Assembly: GCA_910589385.1 (NCBI GenBank)
Contig: CAJUTU010000045.1
Span: 1-27,414, forward strand
From: an uncultured Lachnospiraceae bacterium
GTDB taxonomy: Bacteria > Bacillota > Clostridia > Lachnospirales > Lachnospiraceae
Length of the DNA stretch: 27,414 nucleotides
Direction: 5' to 3'
Shown: one piece after another, positions 1 through 7,977 of the stretch
Numbering within the stretch: position 1 is the stretch's first letter
Layout: the number at the start of each line of letters is the position of its first letter
The notes under the pieces: model-generated
What the model saw: only the letters and a program-made list of their open reading frames with translations
Told to the model about the DNA's origin: nothing
The model's database searches: none
Made by a program: the position numbers and the translations under genes

Positions 1-225
1 CCTTGAAAATATAAGGTTTGTAACAAAAAAATAGGTAGTAAATTTGACACTACCGCATACCGCAGGGAAGGGAATCAATGGAATATACTTGTTGGCGATA
101 AGGAAATGGCAAAAAACAAATATAAAAATGTTGTAGTAGATACAATAACGATAGAGGATATGCTTTTGATGTATGTAAAGGGGGATAAGCCAAATGAAGA
201 GCCTTATATTAAAGGATTTGTATAA
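1..225 (+). pseudogene. ABC transporter ATP-binding protein, C-terminal end only (partial, possibly frameshifted)
   Basis: The open frame from base 7 to the TAA at 223-225 encodes about 72 residues ending in IEDMLLMYVKGDKPNEE. This resembles the C-terminal tail of ABC-2-type exporter ATPases, where a segment like IEDIMLFYVKGE is common. The Walker and signature motifs would lie upstream of the window. The frame is closed by a TGA at 4-6, while the next frame reads LENIRFVTKK before a TAG at 32-34. Adding one A to the run of seven at 25-31 would join these two frames, so a one-base deletion is possible; a start outside the visible part cannot be excluded. The gene overlaps the following permease by 32 bases, which supports translational coupling of an ATPase-permease pair. 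The family call is inferred from a short tail. Confidence 0.5.
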
Positions 226-847
226 TATTGGTCACAATGCAAAGTCCATGCTGCTGATTTTACTGGTGTTTGCTGTTGGTTTGATTATGTCGTCGGGAGT
301 GGAGAGTTATATTATTTCAGCTGGAGTTTTATGCAGTATGATGATCGTGACGACATTTACGTTTGATGATAATTGCAAATGGTCTAAATATGCCTTGATT
401 ATGCCAGTATGCAAAAAAGATATAGTTAAAGCAAAATTTATTGTTCTTGTTATTTTCTGTACAGTCGGCGTTTGCGTGGGAACCATCTTTGGCGTGTCAG
501 GGGGATTGGTCATGCGTAAGCTGGTGATGAGTATGGAAAGTATAGTAACAATGCTTTTTATGGCATTTGTTGGGCTAATAGTTTCGGTTATTTTTGGAAG
601 TATGTCTATTCCGTTAGTTTATAAGTTTGGTGCAGAGAAAGGGCGTATGTTATTATTGGTTTCCTTTGCTGTTCCTTTAGCAATATGTTTTATTGTGTAT
701 GAAATACTAATGTTATTCGGTGTAGAAATTACAGATCAGCTTGTCTTTGCAATTTTATGCGTATCTCCTTTGATTGCACTAATTTGGGTCTATATAATGT
801 ATAGAATTAGCTGCAGTATATTTTCTAAGCAGGAAGTAATCGGGTAA
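194..847 (+). CDS. ABC-2 type transporter permease
   Basis: This 217-residue integral membrane protein is almost entirely hydrophobic, with about six predicted membrane segments (roughly residues 18-33, 39-56, 80-105, 115-140, 152-173 and 184-205). The N-terminus MKSLILKDLYNI is typical of small ABC-2 permeases (ABC2_membrane_5-like), whose first helix follows a short LxLKDL amphipathic stretch. The start ATG at 194 has a purine-rich AAGGGGG about 10 bases upstream, inside the end of the ATPase gene. It would form the membrane channel of an exporter with the upstream ATPase. The substrate cannot be told from sequence; relatives are often lantibiotic-immunity or drug exporters next to GntR regulators. 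The gene is visibly more AT-rich than the operon at 4850-11557. Confidence 0.85.
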   Translation: MKSLILKDLYNIGHNAKSMLLILLVFAVGLIMSSGVESYIISAGVLCSMMIVTTFTFDDNCKWSKYALIMPVCKKDIVKAKFIVLVIFCTVGVCVGTIFGVSGGLVMRKLVMSMESIVTMLFMAFVGLIVSVIFGSMSIPLVYKFGAEKGRMLLLVSFAVPLAICFIVYEILMLFGVEITDQLVFAILCVSPLIALIWVYIMYRISCSIFSKQEVIG

Positions 848-862
848 TGAAAAGAGATTTTG

Positions 863-902
863 AATGGCTAGTTGCTTATTATTCGATGCAGCACTAGCCA
901 TT
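863..902 (+). terminator. Hairpin after the ABC-2 permease gene
   Basis: AATGGCTAGT (863-872) pairs perfectly with ACTAGCCATT (893-902), leaving a 20-base loop that can pair a little further (TGC/GCA). It begins 16 bases after the permease stop. The tail TTTAATTA is only weakly T-rich, so this is a likely but not ideal intrinsic terminator. Confidence 0.45.
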
Positions 903-1262
903 TAATTATGGATTCAAATTGGTACAGAATGATCCGGTATGGTATGAGGAATCTGTACGAATCAACGGGATTGCGTGCTATACTTTAATTAGATGCAATA
1001 TTTTAATCATGGCGGACAGCTTATGCTGGATGCAGTTTTGAACAGAATTAACTTCGCTTTTTGGTGTAGTTTTTTTGTTTTAAGAAAACAGAAGCGATTT
1101 GTATTGCATTACATGATTTCAGAGAAAAGGAGGGAAAACATAAAAAGTAGGAAGGAGGTTTACCTGTAACTAGTAAACAATGTTGCGGACAGAGGTTTTA
1201 CGTGGAAATTCAAATGAGAATTTGAAGAAAATTGATTAGAATAGAGAAAATATTATGGTGAA
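903..1262. other. Intergenic stretch without a supported gene
   Basis: About 360 AT-rich bases with no open frame of convincing length or family. A 26-codon frame from the ATG at 907 has no ribosome binding site. Two good Shine-Dalgarno-like strings (AAAAGGAGGG near 1125 and GAAGGAGG near 1151) are not followed by usable open frames, which suggests the decayed 5' end of a lost gene. No tRNA, rRNA or repeat array was seen. Confidence 0.5.
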
Positions 1263-1263
1263 A

Positions 1264-1289
1264 AGAAGGGCTCTTGGCCCTTCTTTTGG
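1264..1289. terminator. Strong intrinsic terminator, probably bidirectional
   Basis: AAGAAGGG, a short loop CTCTTGG and CCCTTCTT form an 8-bp G+C-containing stem, preceded by AAAA and followed by TTGG/TTAA on the plus strand. It lies directly after the stop of the minus-strand HAD-Nudix gene and would end that transcript. It could also end rightward transcription. Confidence 0.6.
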
Positions 1290-2436
1290 TTAACATAATA
1301 AATGAATGTAATCTATCAGAGGATGCAGCTTTTGGTTCTTGTATAAATGGAGCAGCTTATCAGGACTGACCCATTCAGCGCCGGTTACTTCATTTTCCTG
1401 CAAATAGAGATGCTCTACTGGAGTATCGTTATGGAACAGCCAGACATCATAAAAATCCTGCATATGGTCGCGGCGTGTCTGCAAGATTCGTTTTCCCTGG
1501 CTGGGATCAAGAAGAATCCCCAGTTCTTCGCTGACTTCACGTACCGCGCCCTCCAGGCTGCTTTCTCCGGCAAGGACAGAGCCGCCTGTACATTCCCAGT
1601 ACAGGGGGAATGCTTTATCAGGATGCCTTTGAGAAAGAAAGGTATTGTCCCTGTCTGTTCATGAGCCAGATACTGACTGACAGATGGTAGCTTCCGGCAG
1701 GTATTTTAGCGCCGCGTTGGATGGTTGCACCAGTCTTCGTTCTCTCTGCATTGTATAAATCCCATAATTTTATTGGAGCTGTATTCGTTTTACATGGAAG
1801 AGGTGCAGTTTTGAAATCATGAATGTAGCAGTCGGAGATATGTTCAATCTCTGTACGGTGGTGCGCTGAATATTTATCATATACACCGCATACGAACATG
1901 CCGACCTGCTTTGCGCTCCTAAGAGCCGGAAGCACATCATCAAAGACAATGCAGCGCTTTGGGGAAACAGCCAGTTTTCTGGCAGTCAACTCGAATACAT
2001 CGGGATATTCTTTGCCGCGTCCTGTTTCGTCGGTCGAGCATACTGCTTCAAACAGCTCCCAGACAGAATTGTTTATAAGACAGGGCTTGAACAGTTTTCC
2101 AGGCAGGCCTGTGGCGACCGCCAATTTGATATGGCGTTCTTTTAAGCGCAGGAGATAGTCCAGTGTATGGGGTAACAGCTTTACATTGTGGGAGTATTCG
2201 TACAGTGCCATCTCATTCCATTCCTGTATAATCTCTTCTGTTTTTTCGGACAGCCCGAATAAGTCAATTGTGTACTGCGCGGCTTCTATGAAACTGCGGG
2301 CACATATTTCGGTCACGTAATTTTCAGGAACCGGAAGGTTCCTTTTACGGAGAAAACGGATATCAATCTGTTCCCAGACATCCATTGAATTTAAAAGCGT
2401 TCCATCCAGATCGAAAGTAGCTGCGTCAAAGTCCAT
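1290..2436 (-). pseudogene. HAD-family hydrolase fused to a Nudix hydrolase, frameshifted
   Basis: The gene starts at the ATG at 2436, behind AAAGGAGTAG. The first ~220 codons encode a HAD phosphatase with the DxD motif in TFDLDGTLLNS and a late FDDV motif. This subfamily covers phosphoglycolate/beta-phosphoglucomutase-like sugar phosphatases. A Nudix domain follows. Its N-terminal part (KLWDLYNAERTKTG to GQYL) is in the HAD frame. The rest, with a complete Nudix box (GSVLAGE ... REVSEELGI), is in another frame from about 1635 down to the stop at 1290. The break falls in the minus-strand string CCTTTCTTTCTC. Removing one T or one TTTC unit restores a single frame of about 380 residues ending IDYIHLLC. 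As it stands the HAD part is followed by a short wrong-frame tail stopping at 1618 and the Nudix fold is split. HAD alone may still work. Whether the shift is real, switchable or a sequencing error is unknown. Confidence 0.8.
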
Positions 2437-2485
2437 GATTTTTCTACTCCTTTCATCTGCAGAAGATGTATAGCCTGTTAAGCAT

Positions 2486-3064
2486 CTAATCTGCATCTGT
2501 GGTTTCCGTTTCCATATCTGAGCCGTTGGCCAGGCCTTCCAGCCCGAGCAGATCGGCCGGAACATAGCTTACGGCCAGTTGTTCTTCTTCGGTCAGGCGA
2601 TTGTACCAGGAAAGCCATTCTATGGTTTCAGCGGATAGGTCTTCTTTATTATACCAATGGCTGTGATAGCGGAGCTTTCCGCTGCTCACTTCCATAAGCT
2701 GTATGCCATATATTTCGCCCAGTTGTGCGGGATAGGATTCCAAAATTTCACCGTTATACTGGATGCTGATTATATCTCCGGCCTCTGGAGTGGAAGAGTC
2801 CGGCATATACTCTATAGGAATTGAAATTCGGTCAGAGGATGATAATTCAGCAGAGCCTTTCACAGGTTCGATCAATAAGGAATGCTTTTCGATTTCTATA
2901 ATGGTAGCTGAAAAAGAAAACGAATGCCTCTTGTCATCTGCAGAAGTGACAGGATTGCTGCTATCTTCCTTTGACTTTTTGGGAAAAAATATAAATATGG
3001 TTACACATATCACGGCTGCTGTGATTATAAGCCCGAATATAGTAGTTTTTTTGCAGTATGACAT
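2486..3064 (-). CDS. Small membrane-anchored extracytoplasmic protein of unknown function
   Basis: This 192-residue protein has one N-terminal membrane segment (about residues 9-27, IFGLIITAAVICVTIFIFF) followed by KK and an acidic/serine linker, so the rest should be outside the membrane. Residues about 50-130 alternate as beta strands (ATIIEIEKHSLLIEPVKGS, DRISIPIEYM, GDIISIQYNGEI), consistent with an OB-like beta barrel of the DUF3221 kind, which is small and often membrane-anchored in Bacillota. The C-terminus is acidic. The start at 3064 is backed by AGGAGAACC six bases upstream. It lies 107 bases after the sensor kinase on the same strand and 49 bases before the HAD-Nudix gene, so these may share a transcript. 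No catalytic residues were recognised. Confidence 0.7.
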   Translation of the reverse strand: MSYCKKTTIFGLIITAAVICVTIFIFFPKKSKEDSSNPVTSADDKRHSFSFSATIIEIEKHSLLIEPVKGSAELSSSDRISIPIEYMPDSSTPEAGDIISIQYNGEILESYPAQLGEIYGIQLMEVSSGKLRYHSHWYNKEDLSAETIEWLSWYNRLTEEEQLAVSYVPADLLGLEGLANGSDMETETTDAD

Positions 3065-3171
3065 AATTTAGGTTCTCCTGTCATCATTTTTGTGGGATTT
3101 ATCCCTTAAATAGTTGAATACAATTCTACTATTCATGTAGGTCCTTTACAATAGCAGGATATCTTTTTGGA

Positions 3172-4458
3172 TTACAATTCCAAATAAAAAGTACTTCCGC
3201 CGCCATCTGTATCCTGCACGTCCAGCTTTATCCCCTGGATTTTTGCAAGGGTAATGGCGATGGACAGGCCAAGTCCGAAATGCTCTTTTTTATTCCGTGA
3301 TTTATCACTTTTATAAAAGCGGTCAAAGATGAATTTTTTTTCCTCGTCAGGGATTCCAGGGCCGTGGTCCACGACATAAATCAGGGTATGGGGATGGCAG
3401 TGTTCAGCCTGCAGAAGGATATTCTTTGAAGGATGCGTCAAAGAATATGCGATAGCGTTATCAAGCAGTATCGTCAAGATCTGCCGGCACAGTTCAGGGT
3501 CTGCTGATACTTGTGGGAGTGGTTCCTCCGGGAGCCGTAATTGCAGGGTTCCGCTTTTGGAATGGCAGAGCGGCTCATATAGTTCTAAAAGGTCTAGGAG
3601 AAGCTCGTCTATTTCAAATTTCCGCTTCCTTACAGCCCATTCCTTCTGTTCGGCAGACGCAAGGAGCAGAAGATTTTTAATTAGGGTACTTCCCCTGCGG
3701 CACTCGCTTTTAATAACAGAAAGCAGCCGAGTATCCTCTGCTGACTGGGAGGAGATGGCATCTGCAGTCATTTGGATGACTGCAATAGGTGAACGAAGCT
3801 CATGAGAAGCGGCGGCAACAAAGTCCTGTTGCCGTTGGTATGTTTCTTCCAGAGGCCGCAGGGAACGGCGGACGAACCAACGCCCGCTCAGAAAGAGAAG
3901 CAGGATTCCGAGCAGGTCTATAAACAGATAGAAATATCCGTTTTCCATAGCTTTCTTCCTACTGTCAGTGATATCCTGCAGCAGGGTAAGCTTTTTATAT
4001 CCGTTCGGGGTCAGGAGGACAAGGACATTCCCAAGGTAGACATCCCGCCTGTCTCCGCTGATTTGGAATATGGAGGTTTGCAGCATATTTGAGGAAATAG
4101 GGTAGGAGTCTGTAAAAATGCCTTCCTTGTTTGCGGCTTTCTCTGCATACGCGAGAAGAGTCTCCCGTTCGGTATCCGGTCTGTATGAACCGGGAAAGAA
4201 AAAGGGCGTGCCGTTTTCTTCTATATGAATAATGAGCTGATTTTTCTGCTCCAACTGTGCCAGAAACAAATCCGTAAACCTGGAGTCACTCTGAAGCTGG
4301 GATATCAGTGTGAAAAGCTGTTTTTGAAACAGCGATTCCTGGCGGTTTTCCTGTGAGGCAAAGTAGAAAAGAAATGTTATGGACAGGATAAATGTGATGA
4401 TCAGCCCGATGCTTAAGGTATAAAGCAATACAAATTTTCTCTGTAGCTTAGGAAACAT
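3172..4458 (-). CDS. Sensor histidine kinase (response regulator partner truncated)
   Basis: This is a 428-residue membrane sensor kinase. TM1 is at about 10-33, an extracytoplasmic sensor loop of about 140 residues follows, and TM2 is at about 175-196. The HisKA domain has the phospho-acceptor H219 in AAASHELRSP. The ATPase domain has an N box (LLDNAIAYSL), G1 (DHGPGIPDEEKK), an F box (FDRFYK) and G2 (FGLGLSIA). All key residues are present, so the kinase itself looks functional. The chosen start, ATG 4458, has GGAGGA six bases upstream. An upstream in-frame extension to 4593 is rejected because that stretch encodes the tail of a response regulator in another frame. With the regulator gone and a hairpin upstream, both expression and partner are uncertain. 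It is divergent from the operon that starts at 4850, which it may once have controlled. Confidence 0.88.
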   Translation of the reverse strand: MFPKLQRKFVLLYTLSIGLIITFILSITFLFYFASQENRQESLFQKQLFTLISQLQSDSRFTDLFLAQLEQKNQLIIHIEENGTPFFFPGSYRPDTERETLLAYAEKAANKEGIFTDSYPISSNMLQTSIFQISGDRRDVYLGNVLVLLTPNGYKKLTLLQDITDSRKKAMENGYFYLFIDLLGILLLFLSGRWFVRRSLRPLEETYQRQQDFVAAASHELRSPIAVIQMTADAISSQSAEDTRLLSVIKSECRRGSTLIKNLLLLASAEQKEWAVRKRKFEIDELLLDLLELYEPLCHSKSGTLQLRLPEEPLPQVSADPELCRQILTILLDNAIAYSLTHPSKNILLQAEHCHPHTLIYVVDHGPGIPDEEKKFIFDRFYKSDKSRNKKEHFGLGLSIAITLAKIQGIKLDVQDTDGGGSTFYLEL

Positions 4459-4569
4459 TGCTGTCCTCCAATCGGTATCCCATGCCATGCACTGTAGCAA
4501 TATTTGCCTGGCTCCCCAAAGAACGCAGATGTTTTCTGATAAAATAAATATATGAGATGATACAAGTGT
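4448..4569 (-). pseudogene. OmpR-family response regulator, C-terminal remnant only
   Basis: In the frame that ends at the TAA at 4448-4450, the minus strand encodes DTCIISYIYFIRKHLR, then SLGSQANIATVHGMGYRLED and a short tail. This is the end of an OmpR/PhoB winged-helix domain: the recognition helix region (xYIxxLRxKL) and the terminal hairpin (IxTVxGxGYRL). A stop codon closes the frame just upstream, within the hairpin at 4571-4601, and no receiver domain is present. The remnant stop overlaps the kinase ATG by 11 bases (ATGTTTCCTAA), the normal arrangement of a regulator-kinase pair. A deletion therefore removed about the first 180 codons and the native promoter. Confidence 0.8.
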
Positions 4570-4570
4570 C

Positions 4571-4601
4571 AAAAGGTCATGCTCAAAAAGCATGACCTTT
4601 T
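4571..4601. terminator. 12-bp perfect hairpin with A/T flanks, at the regulator deletion junction
   Basis: AAAAGGTCATGC (4571-4582), loop TCAAAAA, GCATGACCTTTT (4590-4601). The stem is perfect and its outer pairs give a short T run on both strands, so it can act as a terminator either way. It sits immediately upstream of the response regulator remnant. It would block leftward readthrough into the kinase and rightward readthrough into the 4850 operon. Confidence 0.6.
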
Positions 4602-4849
4602 AATATGCAAAACACCGGGAAGTAGCTGCTTTTAGTCTTAAAAATGAGTAAAGGTTGTCTTTTATATGTACAGATGGGAACCTCAAAAAAACCTTAACAA
4701 AGGATGAAAAAGTTGTTTTGTTCTTGGAAGTCTTTTTGAGGAAAAATGTGTATAGTGGTAGATAGCATTTATGACCTGCTTGCTTTCTGCAAGGATGGCG
4801 TGTAGGTTTTCATATGCTGTGAAACATGTATGAAGGGAGACTTATGTGA
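4602..4849 (+). promoter_or_regulatory. Promoter region of the 4850-11557 operon
   Basis: This 248-base gap is AT-rich. The best -10 is TATAGT at 4751-4756, with no good -35 at 16-18 bases. TCTTGGA at 4722-4728 and TTTTGAG at 4734-4740 lie upstream. They resemble the TCTTGAG direct repeats before the two promoters at 13941 and 15785, and the distance to the -10 is 29 bases against 28 there. This suggests a promoter helped by an OmpR-type activator, but the match is loose. A ribosome binding site AAGGGAG lies at 4833-4839, followed by a start-stop pair ATGTGA at 4844-4849 that abuts the real ATG. Confidence 0.35.
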
Positions 4850-7099
4850 ATGAAAATGAGAAAGCATGAAAAATACGTAAGGCGTCTGGCGGCACTTTTA
4901 CTATCTGCCGTACTGGCGGTAGGTTTATTATCCGGCTGTGGCAAGGGAAAAACGGAGGAGCAGAATAAAGAGAATACTTCTGTAAAAGGCCGTTATGTGG
5001 AAGCGGATATAGAGCTGCCTATACAGGATGGTGAAAAAATCCTGAATATGGTGAAATCAAAAGACGGAAATCCGGTCTTATTCTCACAGGCGGAAGGGGG
5101 GCAGGTATTCCGTTATGAGTATAAGGAAGGGGATTGGGAACTGGCCCAGCTGGACTGGATAACCCAGCTTTATGACGGCCAGAATTTCCATCTGCAGGAG
5201 ATACAGGAAACAAAGGAAGGGATACAGGTTGCAAGAGGTACAGATGAAGAGATGCTTACGCATATCGCAAGAAGTGAGGACGGACAGACGGGAGCAGAAC
5301 AGACCATTCCTTATCTTAGCCAGCAGGGCGATATCGGATACCCCGCAGTGACTAATCTTCAGATTGACGGTGCAGGAAATTACTGGCTGAGCGATCTGTA
5401 CCAGTCAAAGGTGGTAGTGATCGACGCATCTACTATGGAAGTCATGCAGGAGATTAACAGTGTAGAAGGGAATTCCAGTGAACAGAGGATGCTTTTTGCG
5501 GCAGAGAATGGGGATATGGCAGCGAATACGGAGGATGGTGTCATTACAATCTATGATTCGGAAGCCGCAGAGAAGGGAACTATGAAGATAGACCAGCAGG
5601 AAGGGATCATGATGTGCGGTGATGAAGAAAACTGGCACATCATTTCCGGGGAAGGCATCATGCGGATGGTATTGGGCAATGAGGTTGGGGAAGTAATCCT
5701 GGATGGCACAATGGCGTCAATGGGTTCTTCTTTGAACCGTATAACCGGAATCATAAAAGGGCAGGAGGATGATTTTTATGTCCTTTACAGCCAGCCAAAG
5801 GCGTCAACATGGAGCCTTATGCATTATACATATGACGCTGAGGCAATGGCAGTCCCTGAGAACACGCTGAGAGTATTCGGCCTTTCAGCAAATGCGACAG
5901 TAGAGGATGCGCTTCTCGGATTCCAGAAAACACATCCGGATGTTAAAGTAGAGTTCCTGACTTCGGGAAAAGAGGAAGGGATTACGATGGACGATATCCG
6001 TACTCTGAACACAGAGCTGCTTGGAGGAAACGGGGCGGATGTGCTTCTGTTAGACGGACTCTCGGCAGAGTCATATATTGAGAAGGGAATCCTGGCTGAC
6101 CTGACAGACCTGGCAGACGGGCTGATGGCGCAGGAGTCGTATCTGGAGTCGATACTGAAAAGCACAGCGCAAAAAGATGGGAAGATATATGGGATGCCGG
6201 TGAAATTCAGCGTGCCGGTTATATATGGGGATGAAAATACAAAGGGAGCGCTGTCATCCCTTGACAGTCTGAAATCCTACTTGGAAGAACATCCGGAGGC
6301 AAGCATTTTTGGAATTGCACAGAGAGATTATATCCGTGATTTCTTATTTCAGATGTATCAGGATGAGATTATCAAAAAGGATGGCAAGGTTGACCAGGAG
6401 AAGCTGGCAGACCTGCTGGAGATTGAAGTAAAGATTGCGGCAAATGCACGGGCGGAAGTATTCGACGAGGACGGGTCAGCACAGATGGATATGGGAACAG
6501 CAGCAAAGATCTTCCAGCAGGATATGTTCAGCAATGGAGGAAGCGCTGCAATTATCAATCATCCGGATAGTGTCGCCACGAGTAAGATTGCGAGTGTGAC
6601 GGATATGATGACCCCATATACGCTTATGCGTCAGATGGGCCTTTCACCGGATACATTGGAGGGGCTTTATATACCGAAAGGAATTGTAGGAATTAATAAA
6701 GACACAAAACAAAAGGAAATAGCAGAGGAATTCGTGAAGTATTTGTTTTCGCCGGAAGTACAGGGCAAGCCAGTGGGTGACGGGCTGTCAGTATTGGAAT
6801 CTGGAATGGGGATCCTCAAGGAGGAACTGGCAAGTGAATATGCAACAGGACTTGTGACCATGTCAAGCTGGAAGTTTGAAGGTGAGGAAGAGATTGTGCT
6901 GGATGTAAGCTACCCGACAGAGGAGGAGGTCGATGGCCTGATTACCATATGCCGTACATTAGAAAAGCCGGCTACACAGGACTGTGTCATCTGGAATATT
7001 TATCAGACAGAGGCAGATGAATGTCTGGGAGGAAGTATTGATGCAAAAACGGCAGCGAAAAACATCGCACAGAAAGTGGATACGTATCTTGCGGAATAA
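4850..7099 (+). CDS. Large lipoprotein solute-binding protein with an extra N-terminal propeller-like domain
   Basis: This 749-residue lipoprotein has a signal peptide with lipobox LLSGC; C30 would be lipidated and anchored outside the membrane. Residues about 45-325 are rich in short beta-strand repeats with turn motifs (DGAGNYWLSDLYQSKVVVID, AAENGDMAANTEDGVITIYD, DDFYVLYSQP), suggestive of a beta-propeller. From about 335 (TLRVFGLSANATVEDALLGF) to 745 it follows the extracellular solute-binding protein family 1 pattern: DVLLLDG, Y(I)EKGILADLTDL, DGKIYGMPVKFSVP, and a late segment KEIAEEFVKYLFSPEVQ. Typical family members have about 420-450 residues, so the N-terminal domain is an addition. 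It leads the operon and its end overlaps permease 1. The ligand is unknown; sugar or glycan binding is the family default. The propeller assignment is by eye. Confidence 0.85.
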   Translation: MKMRKHEKYVRRLAALLLSAVLAVGLLSGCGKGKTEEQNKENTSVKGRYVEADIELPIQDGEKILNMVKSKDGNPVLFSQAEGGQVFRYEYKEGDWELAQLDWITQLYDGQNFHLQEIQETKEGIQVARGTDEEMLTHIARSEDGQTGAEQTIPYLSQQGDIGYPAVTNLQIDGAGNYWLSDLYQSKVVVIDASTMEVMQEINSVEGNSSEQRMLFAAENGDMAANTEDGVITIYDSEAAEKGTMKIDQQEGIMMCGDEENWHIISGEGIMRMVLGNEVGEVILDGTMASMGSSLNRITGIIKGQEDDFYVLYSQPKASTWSLMHYTYDAEAMAVPENTLRVFGLSANATVEDALLGFQKTHPDVKVEFLTSGKEEGITMDDIRTLNTELLGGNGADVLLLDGLSAESYIEKGILADLTDLADGLMAQESYLESILKSTAQKDGKIYGMPVKFSVPVIYGDENTKGALSSLDSLKSYLEEHPEASIFGIAQRDYIRDFLFQMYQDEIIKKDGKVDQEKLADLLEIEVKIAANARAEVFDEDGSAQMDMGTAAKIFQQDMFSNGGSAAIINHPDSVATSKIASVTDMMTPYTLMRQMGLSPDTLEGLYIPKGIVGINKDTKQKEIAEEFVKYLFSPEVQGKPVGDGLSVLESGMGILKEELASEYATGLVTMSSWKFEGEEEIVLDVSYPTEEEVDGLITICRTLEKPATQDCVIWNIYQTEADECLGGSIDAKTAAKNIAQKVDTYLAE

Positions 7100-7976
7100 G
7101 AAGATGTCTGCAGGATGGGGCAGGGAGGTCAGGAACGGATATCTGTTCCTGCTCCCAAGCCTCCTGGGAACAGGAGGCTTTGTGCTGATTCCGTTTCTGG
7201 ATGTTGTCAAAAGATCTTTCCAGCAGGCAGTAGGCAGTGGATTTGTCGGCATGGAGAATTACCGGATGGTGATGGAGAATGAAGCATTCCGCCTGGCGGC
7301 AGGGAATACGGCAAGATTCATGGCGGTCTGCCTGCCCCTGCTTCTGGTTCTGTCGCTTGGAACGGCGGTTTTAGTGGGCCATGTGACAAAGTTTCAGAGA
7401 TGGATGAAAACAGGGTTTCTTCTTCCGATGGCGATTCCGGCGGCATCTGTGGTGGTTTTCTTTCAGATGGTATTTGACGAAAAGGGATGGCTCGGGCAGC
7501 TTGTAGGAGTATTCGGGATCACAGGGCGTGACTGGCTTGCGTCAGACTCGGCATTCTGGATACTGGTTGCATGTTATATATGGAAAAATCTTGGCTATGA
7601 CATGATACTCTGGCTTGCGGGTCTTGGTGCAATCCCAGAGGAGCAATATGAGGCGGCAAGGGTGCAGGGGGCGGGAGAATGGGCCTGTTTCTGGTATATT
7701 ACCCTGCCGCAGCTAAAAGAAACGACATTTGTAACGGGGCTTCTTTCGTTTGTTAATGCATTCCGGGTATTCCGGGAGGCGTATCTGTTGGCGGGAGATT
7801 ACCCGCATGAAAGTATTTATATGCTGCAGCATCTCTTTAACAACTGGTTTGTGAATCTGGATATCCAGAAGATGACGGCTGCTGCGGTGATGTTAGTCAT
7901 TCTGACAGGAGGGATACTGGGTGCGGAAGAATGGTGGAAAAATCATACAAATAAAATTGAAGAACGGAGGCTATAA
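7041..7976 (+). CDS. Carbohydrate ABC transporter permease, MalF/UgpA type
   Basis: This is a binding-protein-dependent permease with six membrane segments, beginning after a basic N-tail at GYLFLLPSLLGTGGFVLIPF. The cytoplasmic EAA loop (EEQYEAARVQGAGEWACFWY, then ITLPQL) docks the ATPase. The start chosen is ATG 7041, because GGGAGG sits eight bases upstream; it gives 311 residues and overlaps the binding-protein gene by 59 bases. ATG 7104, five bases after the binding-protein stop, is a possible alternative (290 residues) but has a poor ribosome binding site. It pairs with the next permease to form the translocation channel. No ATPase is encoded nearby; many Bacillota sugar importers share an MsmK/MsmX-type ATPase from elsewhere. 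Confidence 0.9.
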   Translation: MQKRQRKTSHRKWIRILRNKKMSAGWGREVRNGYLFLLPSLLGTGGFVLIPFLDVVKRSFQQAVGSGFVGMENYRMVMENEAFRLAAGNTARFMAVCLPLLLVLSLGTAVLVGHVTKFQRWMKTGFLLPMAIPAASVVVFFQMVFDEKGWLGQLVGVFGITGRDWLASDSAFWILVACYIWKNLGYDMILWLAGLGAIPEEQYEAARVQGAGEWACFWYITLPQLKETTFVTGLLSFVNAFRVFREAYLLAGDYPHESIYMLQHLFNNWFVNLDIQKMTAAAVMLVILTGGILGAEEWWKNHTNKIEERRL

Positions 7977-7977
7977 A

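Noticed and set aside
907..987. 26-codon frame starting MDSNWYRMIRYGMRN
   Set aside because: No ribosome binding site and no sign of conservation that can be judged from the window.
4456..4593. N-terminal extension of the sensor kinase by 45 residues
   Set aside because: The stretch is the remnant of a response regulator in another frame; the extension has no membrane or domain logic, and the start at 4458 has a proper ribosome binding site.
5824..6165. Minus-strand frame of 113 codons inside the lipoprotein gene
   Set aside because: Serine- and proline-rich antisense shadow of a clear coding gene, with no start site.
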